Below are positions 26,893 to 35,594 of a stretch of DNA of 64,000 nucleotides, one piece after another. Both the position numbers and the translations under genes were made by a program. Positions within the stretch are counted from its first letter, which is position 1; every line of letters begins with the position of its first letter. This DNA is from Devosia sp. ZB163. Lineage in GTDB: Bacteria > Pseudomonadota > Alphaproteobacteria > Rhizobiales > Devosiaceae. Under the pieces are notes generated by a model. The model worked only from the letters and a program-made list of their open reading frames with translations. It did not search any database and had not been told where the DNA came from. Where the stretch lies: the NCBI RefSeq assembly GCF_028613635.1, contig NZ_JAQRMY010000002.1, forward strand, positions 806,001 to 870,000. Reading direction: 5' to 3'.

Positions 26893-27555
26893 TTACTGCC
26901 GACCGCCGTCAATCACCGCCAGATGCGCGTAACGCCGGGCCGTGCGGCCAAATACGGTCGCCGACATCGGAGTGGGGACCGCACTGGCGGCCGCGGTGAA
27001 GATCAGATCGTCCGCCGGCACGCTGGTGGCCATGTCGCGGCCCATGTCCGACAGCGAGACGTCGTCCGGCCAGATGAGGCGCAGGCCGGTGATCCGCTGC
27101 TCGAGGATCGGCTGCACGCCGAACCAGTAGGGCTCGTCGATGGCGGTCATGGCGCCGAGGAGGCGGGTCTGGGTGCTGCCGTTGTGACGCAGCGGCAGCA
27201 GCATGGTCTCGACCGACAGGCGCGTGTGCACCGCCGTCGTGCCCTGGAATGTGACGAGGGCAACCGCATGATCCTCGGTGACGGCGCGGACCAGGGTGTC
27301 GATAGCGTCGCGGTCACGGTCGTGCCACAGACGTGTAAAGGAGCGGCCTTTGAGCTCGCGGGCATAGGCCGTGCAAAGGTGCGAGCCGGCAAGGCGGAAA
27401 TCGAACTCGCTATGATCGTTGAGTTCGAGAATGAAAGTGTTGGCGAGGGCCGCGCGGATACGGGTAGGGTCGATATCCCGGCGATCCGGCGCGCTGCGGG
27501 AACCGCGCAGCGCGTTCCAATAGTCGAACAGCGCCTTGGTGCTGGCCTTTTGCAT
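26893..27555 (-). CDS. PAS domain protein (PAS_5 family)
   Basis: The 220-residue protein starts MQKASTKALFDYWNALRGSR, then RDIDPTRIRAALANTFILEL, the layout of the PAS_5 family of Rhizobiales and Caulobacterales: a stand-alone PAS sensor with no output domain. ATG 27555 is preferred because it gives the family N-terminus; the frame extends 26 codons further. Some relatives take part in stalk or cell-cycle signalling. It is divergent from the rhomboid gene, with a CtrA-like box between. Confidence 0.82.
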   Translation of the reverse strand: MQKASTKALFDYWNALRGSRSAPDRRDIDPTRIRAALANTFILELNDHSEFDFRLAGSHLCTAYARELKGRSFTRLWHDRDRDAIDTLVRAVTEDHAVALVTFQGTTAVHTRLSVETMLLPLRHNGSTQTRLLGAMTAIDEPYWFGVQPILEQRITGLRLIWPDDVSLSDMGRDMATSVPADDLIFTAAASAVPTPMSATVFGRTARRYAHLAVIDGGRQ

Positions 27556-27654
27556 TGTCTTCTTGTGCCTTGTTCCAAACCCCAGCATCGCAACCCGGGG
27601 AAGGGGCGAACGCCGCGAGGCACAGACTGTCAAATCGGGATCGGGAAATCGCCC

Positions 27655-27669
27655 TTAAACAATTGTTAG
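27655..27669. promoter_or_regulatory. Candidate CtrA box (TTAA-N7-TTAG, one mismatch)
   Basis: TTAAACAATTGTTAG lies between the divergent PAS and rhomboid genes, 72 nt before the rhomboid start and 100 nt from the PAS start, followed by a GTTAAC half-site at 27671-27676. One base differs from the consensus. About two such near-matches are expected by chance in the window, so the position is the main support. Confidence 0.35.
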
Positions 27670-27741
27670 GGTTAACGCGGCGGACCCTGTGTGGATAAGT
27701 CGGGCGAATGGGCTACAAAGCCCGGAAATCCGGGAGTTTCT

Positions 27742-28491
27742 ATGTCTGACCACCAAAATGGTGAGGAAAATCAAGGGCAAAGCGGGCGCGAGCCTGCCAT
27801 TCTGTTGCCCGGTGTGGTGATCGGCCTGCTGGGGGCGATGTTGGCCGTCCACCTCGCCAGAGCCTTCATTCTTAACGAGTCTGGCGACCTCCAGCTCATC
27901 TACTGGTTCGCGTTCATACCCCTTCGCGGAGTCATCCCGGCCGAGTTCGACGGAGGGTGGATACCGCTCCTCTGGACCCCCCTCACGCATGCCTTTTTGC
28001 ATGCGGGATGGGAGCACCTTTTAATCAATTGCGCCTGGTTGGCCATTTTCGGCACCCCGGTGGCCCGTCGCTACGGACCGATTCCCACCCTGATTCTCTT
28101 TTTCGTGAGCGCCGCGGCCGGCGCCGCATTCTTCGCCGCAACGACACTGCCCGAGTTGCAGGTTCTGATTGGCGCCTCGGGTGGCATTTCCGGCCTCACC
28201 GGTGTGGCGTGCCGCTTCATCTTCCAGCCGGTGATCGTTGCCCGCGATCCCGAGACCGGGGCGACCCATGTGCTCGGCCGGCGCCTCGCGAGCCTGGGTG
28301 AGCTCGCGCGCAACCAGCGGGCTGCCTTCTTCATTGCTATATGGCTCATACTCAATGCCGCCGTGCCGTTCCTGCCCATGCTGATCGGGCAGTCTGTCGG
28401 CATCGCGTGGCAGGCGCATCTGGGTGGCTTCCTCGCGGGACTGTTCCTTGTTCCGCTGTTCGAACGCCGCCCCAAGGAGGAGACGACATGA
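27742..28491 (+). CDS. Rhomboid family intramembrane serine protease
   Basis: The 249-residue polytopic protein has the catalytic motif IGASGGISGL (nucleophile Ser146) and the histidine in WQAHLGGFLAGLF (His226). The HAGWEHLLINCAWL segment supplies the conserved His and Asn of helix 2. The N-terminal tail of about 18 residues is hydrophilic. It cleaves membrane proteins within the bilayer; substrates are unknown. The ATG 27742 has GGGAG upstream. The stop overlaps slyX in ATGA. Confidence 0.93.
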   Translation: MSDHQNGEENQGQSGREPAILLPGVVIGLLGAMLAVHLARAFILNESGDLQLIYWFAFIPLRGVIPAEFDGGWIPLLWTPLTHAFLHAGWEHLLINCAWLAIFGTPVARRYGPIPTLILFFVSAAAGAAFFAATTLPELQVLIGASGGISGLTGVACRFIFQPVIVARDPETGATHVLGRRLASLGELARNQRAAFFIAIWLILNAAVPFLPMLIGQSVGIAWQAHLGGFLAGLFLVPLFERRPKEETT

Positions 28492-28721
28492 CGCAGGAAC
28501 CGGACCTCGATCTCGACGTCGCCGCCCGTATCGAAAAGCTCGAGACGACGATCGCATTCCAGGATCAGACGATCGAGGAGCTCAGCCAGGCACTGGCCGG
28601 GCATTTCAAGGAGATCGAGGCGCTGAAGCGCGAGGTCCACAATCTCGGCTCGCAACTGCGCGACGTGGAATCGCATCCGGCGCTCACGCCACCGGCCGAG
28701 CCTCCACCTCCGCACTACTAG
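28488..28721 (+). CDS. slyX: SlyX family protein
   Basis: A 77-residue protein with a coiled coil (about residues 10-60, IEKLETTIAFQDQTIEELSQ) and a proline-rich tail ending PPPPHY, as in SlyX. The role is unknown; the name comes from its neighbour in E. coli. AAGGAGG precedes the ATG, which overlaps the rhomboid stop, so the two are co-translated. Confidence 0.88.
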   Translation: MTQEPDLDLDVAARIEKLETTIAFQDQTIEELSQALAGHFKEIEALKREVHNLGSQLRDVESHPALTPPAEPPPPHY

Positions 28722-28749
28722 GAGAACGCAGACCGTTTAGCGGTGGCGT

Positions 28750-29193
28750 TCAGCCACCGTAGACGTCCTTGGGATCGAACAGCCGGGGCTCGCCGCTCTG
28801 GCGCAGCGTGTCGGCATCCTCGACGATCCGATAGAAGCAGCTCTTCCGTCCGGTGTGGCACGCCGCACCGCGGCCGGTCTGCTCGACCAGCATCAGGACG
28901 ACGTCCTGGTCGCAGTCGGTGCGCATCTCGACGAGCCGCTGGATTTCGCCAGAGCTCTCGCCCTTCTTCCAGAGCTTGCCACGCGAGCGCGAGTAATAAT
29001 GCACCTCGCCGGTCTCGATGGTCAGCCGCAGGGCTTCCGCGTTCATGTGCGCTACCATCAGCACGCGGTTGCTGCCCGCTTCCTGCGCCACGGCAGTGAC
29101 GAGGCCGTGGGCATCGAACTTCGGCGCGAAGACCGTGCCTTCGTCGCGTTCGTCGTGGCTCAGGGTGCTGGGGTCGGCAAATGTGGTGCTCAT
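28750..29193 (-). CDS. hisI: Phosphoribosyl-AMP cyclohydrolase
   Basis: A 147-residue HisI without a HisE domain. It shows [15 protein letters not shown], the magnesium-site [16 protein letters not shown] and the zinc cysteines in TDCDQD and [13 protein letters not shown]. It opens the adenine ring of phosphoribosyl-AMP in histidine synthesis. No other his gene is adjacent. In Rhizobiales hisI is frequently found near folE, as here, with an AraC regulator in between. Confidence 0.95.
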   Translation of the reverse strand: MSTTFADPSTLSHDERDEGTVFAPKFDAHGLVTAVAQEAGSNRVLMVAHMNAEALRLTIETGEVHYYSRSRGKLWKKGESSGEIQRLVEMRTDCDQDVVLMLVEQTGRGAACHTGRKSCFYRIVEDADTLRQSGEPRLFDPKDVYGG

Positions 29194-29238
29194 GAGCGGT
29201 TTCTAGCGTGCGCCCGCACGACGCTCAATCCACCGCGT

Positions 29239-30081
29239 TCAGTCCTCGAGCGCGAGCCAGATTTCGACGGTGCCCAGGCCAGTGGCCCCGCTGAAGTCGG
29301 GGCCGTAGTACTCGATGAAGTTGTAGGGGGCCTGCGACCGCCGATAGCCCGATTGCGGCAGCCAGTGCGCGTAGATCGCATCGATGGTGGAGCGGATGGT
29401 GGTGATGTGGCCCCGGTGGCCAAGGCGGGCGTAGCGCTGCGCCGGGATGGTGATCACGTCGAGTTCCGGCGGCACCTCGGCGACATCGCTCACCTCCATG
29501 CCGGCCATGTACTCGCTTTCGCCCCGCTCTCCGGCACAGTGTCCGCAGACCCCGTAGGCGACGCCTTCCACGGCGCCCGGCACGTTGCCGAAGTAGGGAT
29601 TGACCTTCTGCCACTGCGCCGGGATCGACGCTCCCAGCGGCGGCAAATGCCGCTCCAGTACTCCGGCGACGCGAAAGGCGGCGCGTCGTTCTATGCGCGG
29701 CGCGCTGAGTTTCACCTCGGTCTGCGGATCCATGCGCAACGGCTGCAATAGCGGCAGCCCCTCGAGCGAGCGGCCCTGGCGGACGTCGTCCGGTGTCGCT
29801 CCCATCACCTCGTGGAAGGCGCGCGTGAAGGCCTCATGCGAGCCGTAGCCGGCATCGAGGGCCACCCCGAGGATGTCCGGCGCGCCGCCTGCCAATGCCT
29901 TCGCTGCTTCAGTGAGACGGCGGCCGCGCAGGTAGCCCGAGATCGAATGCCCGGTCTGCTGCGCAAAGACCCGCGACAGGTGGTATTTCGAGATACCGGC
30001 ATGCACAGCCATCTCGTCGAGCGACAGCGGCACGCCAAAGCGCGACTCGATCATCCAGATGGTCTTGGCGACTGCGGACAT
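29239..30081 (-). CDS. AraC family regulator with GyrI-like effector domain
   Basis: The 280-residue protein carries two AraC helix-turn-helix motifs at the N-terminus (residues 5-105; EMAVHAGISKYHLSRVFAQQ, LGVALDAGYGSHEAFTRAF) and a GyrI-like/SOUL-type small-molecule-binding domain at about 125-280. This is the Rob/SoxS-like arrangement with a drug-binding module. The inducer and targets are unknown. It sits between folE and hisI on the same strand. Confidence 0.88.
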   Translation of the reverse strand: MSAVAKTIWMIESRFGVPLSLDEMAVHAGISKYHLSRVFAQQTGHSISGYLRGRRLTEAAKALAGGAPDILGVALDAGYGSHEAFTRAFHEVMGATPDDVRQGRSLEGLPLLQPLRMDPQTEVKLSAPRIERRAAFRVAGVLERHLPPLGASIPAQWQKVNPYFGNVPGAVEGVAYGVCGHCAGERGESEYMAGMEVSDVAEVPPELDVITIPAQRYARLGHRGHITTIRSTIDAIYAHWLPQSGYRRSQAPYNFIEYYGPDFSGATGLGTVEIWLALED

Positions 30082-30135
30082 GGTCTCACCCTAGGGAGCA
30101 ACCTTACCACAGGCTTGATCGCGGTTGCGGTAGGC

Positions 30136-30759
30136 TCAGGCCCGCCGGCCGATCATGGCGAAGAACCGGTCCTGCAGGTCGCGCTCCTCGGCGAACTTGC
30201 CCGTGAAGCGTAGCGTTGTCGTTACGGCTCCGTGGGCGCGCACGCCGCGCATCGACATGCACATGTGCTCGGCCTCGAGCATCACGGCGGCCCCATGCGG
30301 GTCGAGATGCTCGTTCACCGCGTCGATGACCTGCTGGGTCATGTTCTCCTGCACCTGCAGGCGCCGGCCGTAGACCTCGACCAGGCGCGCGAGCTTGGAC
30401 AGGCCCACGACGCCGCCATTGGGGAGGTACGCTATGTGCGCCTTGCCGACGAACGGAACCATGTGGTGCTCGCAATGCGACGCAAAGGGGATGTCCTTGA
30501 CCAGCACGATGTCGTCGTAGCCACCGACCTCCTTGAAGGTCGTCTCGAGGGTCTCGGCGGCGCTCTGCTTGTAGCCGGCGAAGAACTCGCCATAGGCCTC
30601 GGTGACGCGGCGCGGCGTATCGAGCAGGCCTTCGCGGTTGGGATTGTCGCCGGCCCAGGCGAGCAGCGTCCGCACGGCGGCTTCGGCTTCTTCGCGGCTC
30701 GGGCGGGGGTAGGCGGCGACAGACGACAAAGCCGGCTGCGGCTTGGCGCGGGCGTCCAT
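30136..30759 (-). CDS. folE: GTP cyclohydrolase I (FolE1)
   Basis: The 207-residue protein has the zinc-binding [20 protein letters not shown] (Cys and His ligands) and [13 protein letters not shown] with the second cysteine, and is the zinc-dependent type. It converts GTP to dihydroneopterin triphosphate, the first step of folate synthesis. GGGAGAG lies upstream of the ATG. It is divergent from the IscU-like gene. Confidence 0.96.
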   Translation of the reverse strand: MDARAKPQPALSSVAAYPRPSREEAEAAVRTLLAWAGDNPNREGLLDTPRRVTEAYGEFFAGYKQSAAETLETTFKEVGGYDDIVLVKDIPFASHCEHHMVPFVGKAHIAYLPNGGVVGLSKLARLVEVYGRRLQVQENMTQQVIDAVNEHLDPHGAAVMLEAEHMCMSMRGVRAHGAVTTTLRFTGKFAEERDLQDRFFAMIGRRA

Positions 30760-30902
30760 GGTGTTCTCTCCCGGTCAATTTCCGGCGGCATGCGCACACG
30801 TCGCCTAGCGGTTCACGGATTGTCAGTGACGTGGACGCCCCTGACTTGATGCATCCTCGTGACTATATAGGGTGTTGGATGCGCGGCTCAAGAAAAGGTT
30901 TC

Positions 30903-31364
30903 ATGTCGGTCATGGACTTAGGCGATCTCTATTCTGAAAAGATCCTCGAAATCGCTGGCAACCAACCAATCCCCGGCCGGCTCGCCGATGCCGATGCAAG
31001 TGCGCGTCGCGTCAGTCGCGTGTGCGGCTCGACCATCGAGGTGGACATCAGCGTCACGGACGGAGTGATCACTGGCTACGGCCACGAGATTCAGGCCTGC
31101 GCCCTGGGCCAGACCTCTGCGGCAGTGGTCGCAACCAACATCGTCGGCACCTCGGTCGAGGAATTCCGCCGCGTCCGCGACGAAATGACGGCCATGCTCA
31201 AGGCCGACGGCCCGCCGCCCGCCGGCGAAAGGTGGAGCGACCTCAGGTACCTCCAGCCCGTCCGCGAGTACCGCCCCCGCCACACGTCCACGCTGCTGGT
31301 GTTCGATGCAGTGTGCGATGCGCTGGACAAGATCGAGGCGCCGAAGGTCGCGGCGACGGCCTGA
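30903..31364 (+). CDS. NifU/IscU N-terminal iron-sulfur scaffold-like protein
   Basis: The 153-residue protein has the NifU_N layout with SRVCGSTIEVDI, IQACALGQTSAAVVA and VFDAVCDALDK, giving three cysteines near the scaffold positions. It begins MSVMDLGDLYSEKILEIA. It may be a SufU-like scaffold or sulfur acceptor serving the suf system encoded at 60.7 kb, but the context does not prove this. AAAAGG precedes the ATG; a TATATA -10-like element is at 30864-30869. Its stop overlaps the yidD start. Confidence 0.82.
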   Translation: MSVMDLGDLYSEKILEIAGNQPIPGRLADADASARRVSRVCGSTIEVDISVTDGVITGYGHEIQACALGQTSAAVVATNIVGTSVEEFRRVRDEMTAMLKADGPPPAGERWSDLRYLQPVREYRPRHTSTLLVFDAVCDALDKIEAPKVAATA

Positions 31365-31675
31365 TGGACAGCCCCGTCCGTCTGTTCTGGACGATCGTCG
31401 ACTGGCCCTTCAGGATCGCCTCCTATGTGTTGATCCAGGGCTACCGCTACTCGCTCTCGATGTTCATGGGCCGCAACTGCCGGCACGCTCCCAGCTGCTC
31501 GGAGTTCACCCGCGACGCCATCTGGCGCCATGGCTTCTGGCCCGGAGGCTGGATGGGCCTTGCCCGCATCGTCCGCTGCCGACCCGGCGGCACGCACGGC
31601 TACGATCCGGTGCCGGAGAAGGTGCCCGACGGCGCGCACTGGTACGCGCCGTGGAGCTATGGTCGCTGGAAATAG
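31364..31675 (+). CDS. yidD: Membrane protein insertion efficiency factor YidD
   Basis: A 103-residue protein with the YidD signature SLSMFMGRNCRHAPSCSEF and the C-terminal RCRPGGTHGYDPVPEK. It is an amphipathic membrane-associated protein assisting YidC-dependent insertion. It lacks the usual rpmH-rnpA-yidC neighbourhood; in alphaproteobacteria yidD often follows an IscU-like gene, as here. The ATG shares one base with the upstream TGA. Confidence 0.93.
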   Translation: MDSPVRLFWTIVDWPFRIASYVLIQGYRYSLSMFMGRNCRHAPSCSEFTRDAIWRHGFWPGGWMGLARIVRCRPGGTHGYDPVPEKVPDGAHWYAPWSYGRWK

Positions 31676-31678
31676 CCC

Positions 31679-32557
31679 TCAGGCGTGGACCGTCCAGCGC
31701 TCCTCGCGCGGGGCGGTCGGCCGGAAATCATAGCGGTCCTTCCCCAGGGCATGCAGCGTCGCGCGCTCGATCAGCGAGAACTCCCTCGGATCGTCGCGGT
31801 TGAGGTTCATCGGCTCCTTCAGCACCACCGGCGGGTTGGTCATGAACCGGACCCGGCCCGAGTGGTTGTTGGACGAGGCGTGCAGCATGAACGGGTGGAG
31901 GATGATGAAGTCGCCGGTCTCGCCGGTGATCTCCTCGAACTCCTGGCACTCCTCGATCAGCTTGCCGAACGCGTCCCCGTCATCCACGCCCTCCGGGTGC
32001 TCGGCGAGGTACTTCGCCACCACCTTGATGGAATCGGGCGCCACGAACGTGCCGCCGCCCTTGTGCACCACGTCCGACCAGTAGACGATCGTCAACAGAC
32101 CCTGTTCGCGGCTGTCGAGGAAGTGGCGGAAGAAGCTGCCGTCCTTGTGCCAGCCGCCGGCCGCGGCCGATGGCTCGACCCACGGCTTGTCGGCGCCGCG
32201 GCGGAAGTTGACGACGAACGCATCCGACCACTCGGTGGAGTCGATGGTCGTGAAGTGCTGCGACTCGATCTCCATGATCCGGTGTTCGATGCGATCCTCG
32301 CCGCCGGTCACGTCGCAGAGCGCCGCCCAGCCCTTGGGCGAGATGTCCTTGATCGCCGCCGTGTTGTGGCGGTCCATCCAGACGATCTCCTTGGTCCAGG
32401 TCGAACGGTCCTCGGGGTCGTAGCCGAGGCGCGTGTAGGCCTCGTCCGTCCATTTCTTCGCCAGGGCTGGGTCGACGCACCCTTTGACGCGCACATAGCC
32501 CTTCTCGATGAAATGCTGCGCCTGTTCCGGTGTGAGCACCTGGAGTTCGCGGGCCAT
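31679..32557 (-). CDS. Phytanoyl-CoA dioxygenase (PhyH) family oxygenase
   Basis: The 292-residue protein belongs to the Fe(II)/2-oxoglutarate PhyH family. The iron ligands can be read as His and Asp in GGWHKDGSFFRHF and the distal His in ILHPFMLHASSNNHSGRVRF, with the arginine that binds 2-oxoglutarate in the same segment. GAGGAGG precedes the ATG 32557. The substrate is unknown; pairing with an enolase-superfamily dehydratase upstream on the same strand suggests sugar-acid or plant-metabolite catabolism. Confidence 0.85.
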   Translation of the reverse strand: MARELQVLTPEQAQHFIEKGYVRVKGCVDPALAKKWTDEAYTRLGYDPEDRSTWTKEIVWMDRHNTAAIKDISPKGWAALCDVTGGEDRIEHRIMEIESQHFTTIDSTEWSDAFVVNFRRGADKPWVEPSAAAGGWHKDGSFFRHFLDSREQGLLTIVYWSDVVHKGGGTFVAPDSIKVVAKYLAEHPEGVDDGDAFGKLIEECQEFEEITGETGDFIILHPFMLHASSNNHSGRVRFMTNPPVVLKEPMNLNRDDPREFSLIERATLHALGKDRYDFRPTAPREERWTVHA

Positions 32558-32589
32558 CAGAATATCCTCCTCGTTCTGGAATGGCTGGA

Positions 32590-32614
32590 GGCGCCGGCGC
32601 ATTGCCCCGGCGCC
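32590..32614 (-). terminator. Perfect intercistronic hairpin between the dehydratase and PhyH genes
   Basis: GGCGCCGG (32590-32597) and CCGGCGCC (32607-32614) pair perfectly around a 9-nt loop. There is no U-run on the minus strand. It may attenuate PhyH expression relative to the dehydratase or protect the upstream mRNA end. Confidence 0.5.
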
Positions 32615-32621
32615 GGATGGG

Positions 32622-33836
32622 TTACGGACGGACGATACCGCCATCGCGGCGGCGGTCTTCGGCCATGTAGTGCGACTTGGCCGCCTTGTCCGGATCGAGC
32701 AGGGCTTCCGCCTTCTTCACGTCGATATCGATGCCGAGGCCGGGCTGCTCGTTGCCGTAGAGATAGCCGCCCTCGAGGATCGCGTGGCCGGGGAACAGCT
32801 CGTACTCCTCGGGCTTGAAGTGGTTCTCCTCCTGAATGCCGAAGGCGGTGGAGGCGAGGTCGACATGCATCGCGGCCATCTGGTTGACCGGATCGTTGTC
32901 GCCGCCCTCCTGCCAGGCGGTCTGCACGCCGAACCATTCACAGAGCGTCGCGATCTTGCGCGCCTGGGTGATGCCGCCGCCCTTCGAGATGCGGACGCGG
33001 ACGAAATCGATCAGCCGCTCGGTGATCAGCGGCAGGTATTCGTGCGGGTTGACGAACAGCTCGCCCATCGCCTGCGGGGTGGCGCATTGCTGGCGCACCT
33101 GGCGGTACCAGCCGACCTGTTCGGGCGACAGCAGGTCCTCGAGGAAGTAGAGCCGATAGGGCTCGAGCAGCTTGGCCAGTTGCACCGCATTGGTCGGGGC
33201 GAGGTGCTCGTGCACGTCATGGGTGAATTTCGGGCCCCAGCCGAGCTTGTCGCGCAGGTGGGCGAACATTTCGGGGATCGCGTGCAGGTACGCGTCGTCG
33301 TCGAAAGCCTTGTCCTGCGGCCAGTGGTTCTTGGGCCCGCGGGCGTTGGCGCGATCGAGGAAGCCGCCGCCGCCATAGTTGCCGAGCTGGCAGCGGATGA
33401 CGGTGTAGCCTTCCTCCCAGTAGCGACGGACGTCGTCCTCGAGCTCGGTGAGCGAGTTGCCCTGGGCATGGGCGTAGGCGGCGACGGCGCTGCGGGTCTT
33501 GCCGCCGAGCAGCTGGTAAACCGGCATGCCAGCTTCCTTGCCCTTGATGTCCCACAGCGCCATGTCGATGCCGGCCTGCGCGGTGTTGCCGATGGCCTCG
33601 TTGCGCCAGTAGCTCTGGGTGTAGACGGACTGCCAGATATCCTCGATCTGGCTGACGTCGCGGCCGATCAGCAGGGGAGTGACGTTCTCGATCGCCGCCT
33701 GCACCACCTTGGCGCGGTAGTGGTCGGAGGCCGAGCCGATGCCGTAGAGGCCCGGCTGGTCCGTCAGAACCTTGACGAACAGCCATGTTCCATCGGCGCG
33801 CGTGCGGATCGTTTCGATCCCCGTGATCTTGGTCAT
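32622..33836 (-). CDS. Enolase-superfamily dehydratase, ManD/RspA-like
   Basis: The 404-residue mandelate racemase/muconate lactonizing family member opens with MTKITGIETIRTRADGTW and carries FTHDVHEHLAPTNAVQLA, FLEDLLSPEQVGWYRQV and CEWFGVQTAWQEGGDNDPVN, the metal-ligand and acid-base segments of the D-mannonate dehydratase (ManD/RspA) subgroup. Activity in this subgroup ranges from mannonate to gluconate dehydration and is often weak. GGGAAGAG lies just before the ATG. The downstream PhyH oxygenase is the only clear partner; no transporter or regulator is adjacent. Confidence 0.85.
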   Translation of the reverse strand: MTKITGIETIRTRADGTWLFVKVLTDQPGLYGIGSASDHYRAKVVQAAIENVTPLLIGRDVSQIEDIWQSVYTQSYWRNEAIGNTAQAGIDMALWDIKGKEAGMPVYQLLGGKTRSAVAAYAHAQGNSLTELEDDVRRYWEEGYTVIRCQLGNYGGGGFLDRANARGPKNHWPQDKAFDDDAYLHAIPEMFAHLRDKLGWGPKFTHDVHEHLAPTNAVQLAKLLEPYRLYFLEDLLSPEQVGWYRQVRQQCATPQAMGELFVNPHEYLPLITERLIDFVRVRISKGGGITQARKIATLCEWFGVQTAWQEGGDNDPVNQMAAMHVDLASTAFGIQEENHFKPEEYELFPGHAILEGGYLYGNEQPGLGIDIDVKKAEALLDPDKAAKSHYMAEDRRRDGGIVRP

Positions 33837-33981
33837 CTCTTCCCTATGGTGCTTGCCGGCCGCTGACGGGCCGCTTGGTGTGCAGGACCCCAGCTTGGCA
33901 ACGCGCGGAAGGCGAGGCAAGTCGTGCTTAGGTCGGTTTCGGTCCCCAGGTGGCAGACCCGCCACAGGGCCGGCCCCACGC

Positions 33982-34614
33982 TCAGCCCGCGTTGGCGTCG
34001 CCCCTCGCGCTGACGGGCTGGCGCAGGATCGTCCGCAGCTTGGATGGCTCGGTGCGTCGCGGATCGTTGAGATAGATCTCGTGATGCTTGCCGGTGAGCA
34101 TGAGCCCGTTGGCCGGGACGAACTCGTCGTGCAGGCGCGCGAGGGTAGGGGCCTCGTCGTCGTACGAGCCCACATGCAGCGTCTGCACGCACAAGCCCTC
34201 GTCGAGCGTCTCCAGCCTGATGCGGTCGATAGCCGGTGCGCCACCGGCCTTTGCCAGCGCTGCGACGACATCGTCGAAGTGGTCGTCGCTGATCCACTCC
34301 GGGACGAGGTTCATCACGGTCCAGTCCCATTGCGACTTGTCCCGGGCGCTGGTGAAGGCCTCCATGTCCTCGGCCCACCACAGGGCTTCGAGCGGCATGA
34401 CGACATAGTCGCGCTCGAGGCTGACCTTGCTGAAGAACTTCAGCTTGTAGGCGACGGGATAGAGTGTCGTCAGGGCATCGACGTAGGCTTGCGCGGTATT
34501 GGGGTCGCCGTGGCCGTCGATCATGAGGTACCGCAGGGGCGGGATGACCACGATCTCGAATCGGCCTTTGGGTGCGGCGTAACTCGGGATCTGGGCCTTA
34601 AGGTCGATCTTCAC
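33982..34614 (-). CDS. GyrI-like small-molecule-binding protein (GTG start)
   Basis: The 210-residue stand-alone GyrI-like/SOUL-fold protein contains FEIVVIPPLRYLMIDGHGDP, DYVVMPLEALWW and TLHVGSYDDEAPTLARLHDEF. Some relatives are hydrolases of cyclopropanated drugs, others bind drugs without catalysis. The GTG at 34614 gives MKIDLKAQIPSYAAPKGR. It shares the fold with the C-terminal domain of the AraC regulator at 29.2 kb but is not adjacent to it. Confidence 0.85.
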   Translation of the reverse strand: MKIDLKAQIPSYAAPKGRFEIVVIPPLRYLMIDGHGDPNTAQAYVDALTTLYPVAYKLKFFSKVSLERDYVVMPLEALWWAEDMEAFTSARDKSQWDWTVMNLVPEWISDDHFDDVVAALAKAGGAPAIDRIRLETLDEGLCVQTLHVGSYDDEAPTLARLHDEFVPANGLMLTGKHHEIYLNDPRRTEPSKLRTILRQPVSARGDANAG

Positions 34615-34791
34615 GCTTGGCTCGCCGATTGTGGCGCGGATTCGCGCCGAGGGTGTCGGCAGCGTGGCACGCGACTCTTCGCAAGCGCCAGCATCAGCGA
34701 CGGTCCACGGATCGATTTTCGTTGTTCTCCGTTATTTCCCGAAGCCGGAATGTTCTGGCTGGCTGGGTACTTAACGAGGAAGGAGACGCAA

Positions 34792-35052
34792 ATGGCTTTC
34801 GATGGAGTGGGTTGGATTGCTGCGATCATCATCGGCGGCGTCGCCGGCTGGCTCGCCGGCCGGTTCATGAAGACCGACACCGGGATCGTGATGAACATCA
34901 TCCTGGGCATCGTCGGGGCGATCGTCGCCAATCTGGCCCTTGGCTTGCTCGGGATATCGTTCGGTGGCTGGGTCGGCTACCTGATTGCGGGCTTCATCGG
35001 CGCCTGCATCATCATCGCCATCGGACGAGCCGTGACCACCAGGCGAACATAG
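34792..35052 (+). CDS. GlsB/YeaQ/YmgE family membrane protein
   Basis: An 86-residue, glycine-rich protein with about three membrane helices: GVGWIAAIIIGGVAGWLAG, then IVMNIILGIVGAIVANLALG. This is the transglycosylase-associated protein family, usually stress-induced, with no enzymatic activity known. AGGAAGGAG precedes the ATG at 34792. I looked for a general-stress (EcfG) promoter upstream and did not find a convincing one. Confidence 0.9.
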   Translation: MAFDGVGWIAAIIIGGVAGWLAGRFMKTDTGIVMNIILGIVGAIVANLALGLLGISFGGWVGYLIAGFIGACIIIAIGRAVTTRRT

Positions 35053-35594
35053 CGCGCGCCGTCGCGACACGCTTCGGCCGGCACTGTCCACAACGGATGG
35101 CGCCGGCTTTCGACTGGCGAAGGTCCGCACTCGGACCTCGCCACCACCGTGCCTCCGCACGATCCTTATCCCCTTCCTCCATTCCCATTGTATTCTCGCT
35201 TCGTCCTCCACGGGGCGGCGCTCGCGACGAACGAACGGTGGCGGATATCGAGGGTCATGGGAGTCGTCCCATGGCGGGCTTTTGGGGCTGACACCCGGCC
35301 GCCCATCCCGGCTCCGATGCAGCAATGCAGACGAGAGGAGCGATGGGGGCACGCTTCTTGGTCCCCTCAGGTCCAACTCCACCTCGCTCGGCACCGGCGC
35401 GGCGACGGCCGTTCATCTGCGGACTACCCGCGTGGCCAGAAACCGCGCCGGTCCCCGCCCGACTGCTGCAAAACCCGGGGCTGGAGGCCATCGGGCGATT
35501 CGGCGCGTCCGCTTGGCGTATGCCCGCGACGCGTGCTAGACACCCCGCCTTGCCGGCATTTCCGCCGACGCCAATCCCAATTCTGGAGATGAAA
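35053..35594. other. 542-nt leader region of thrS with two strong hairpins
   Basis: No gene is supported here. Two structures stand out. The first is GGCG-A-AGGTCCG-CACT-CGGACCT-CGCC (35116-35142), an 11-bp stem with one bulged A. The second is CATGGGA-GTCG-TCCCATG (35256-35273), a perfect 7-bp stem followed within 7 nt by TTTT, which could terminate transcription. The stretch may hold a small RNA, an attenuator for thrS, or the end of the GlsB transcript. It does not resemble a Gram-positive T-box. Confidence 0.45.

Noticed and set aside
34615-34791. A general-stress (EcfG-type GGAAC-N16/17-CGTT) promoter for the GlsB-like gene
   Set aside because: Only GGAAT is found and no CGTT at the right distance.
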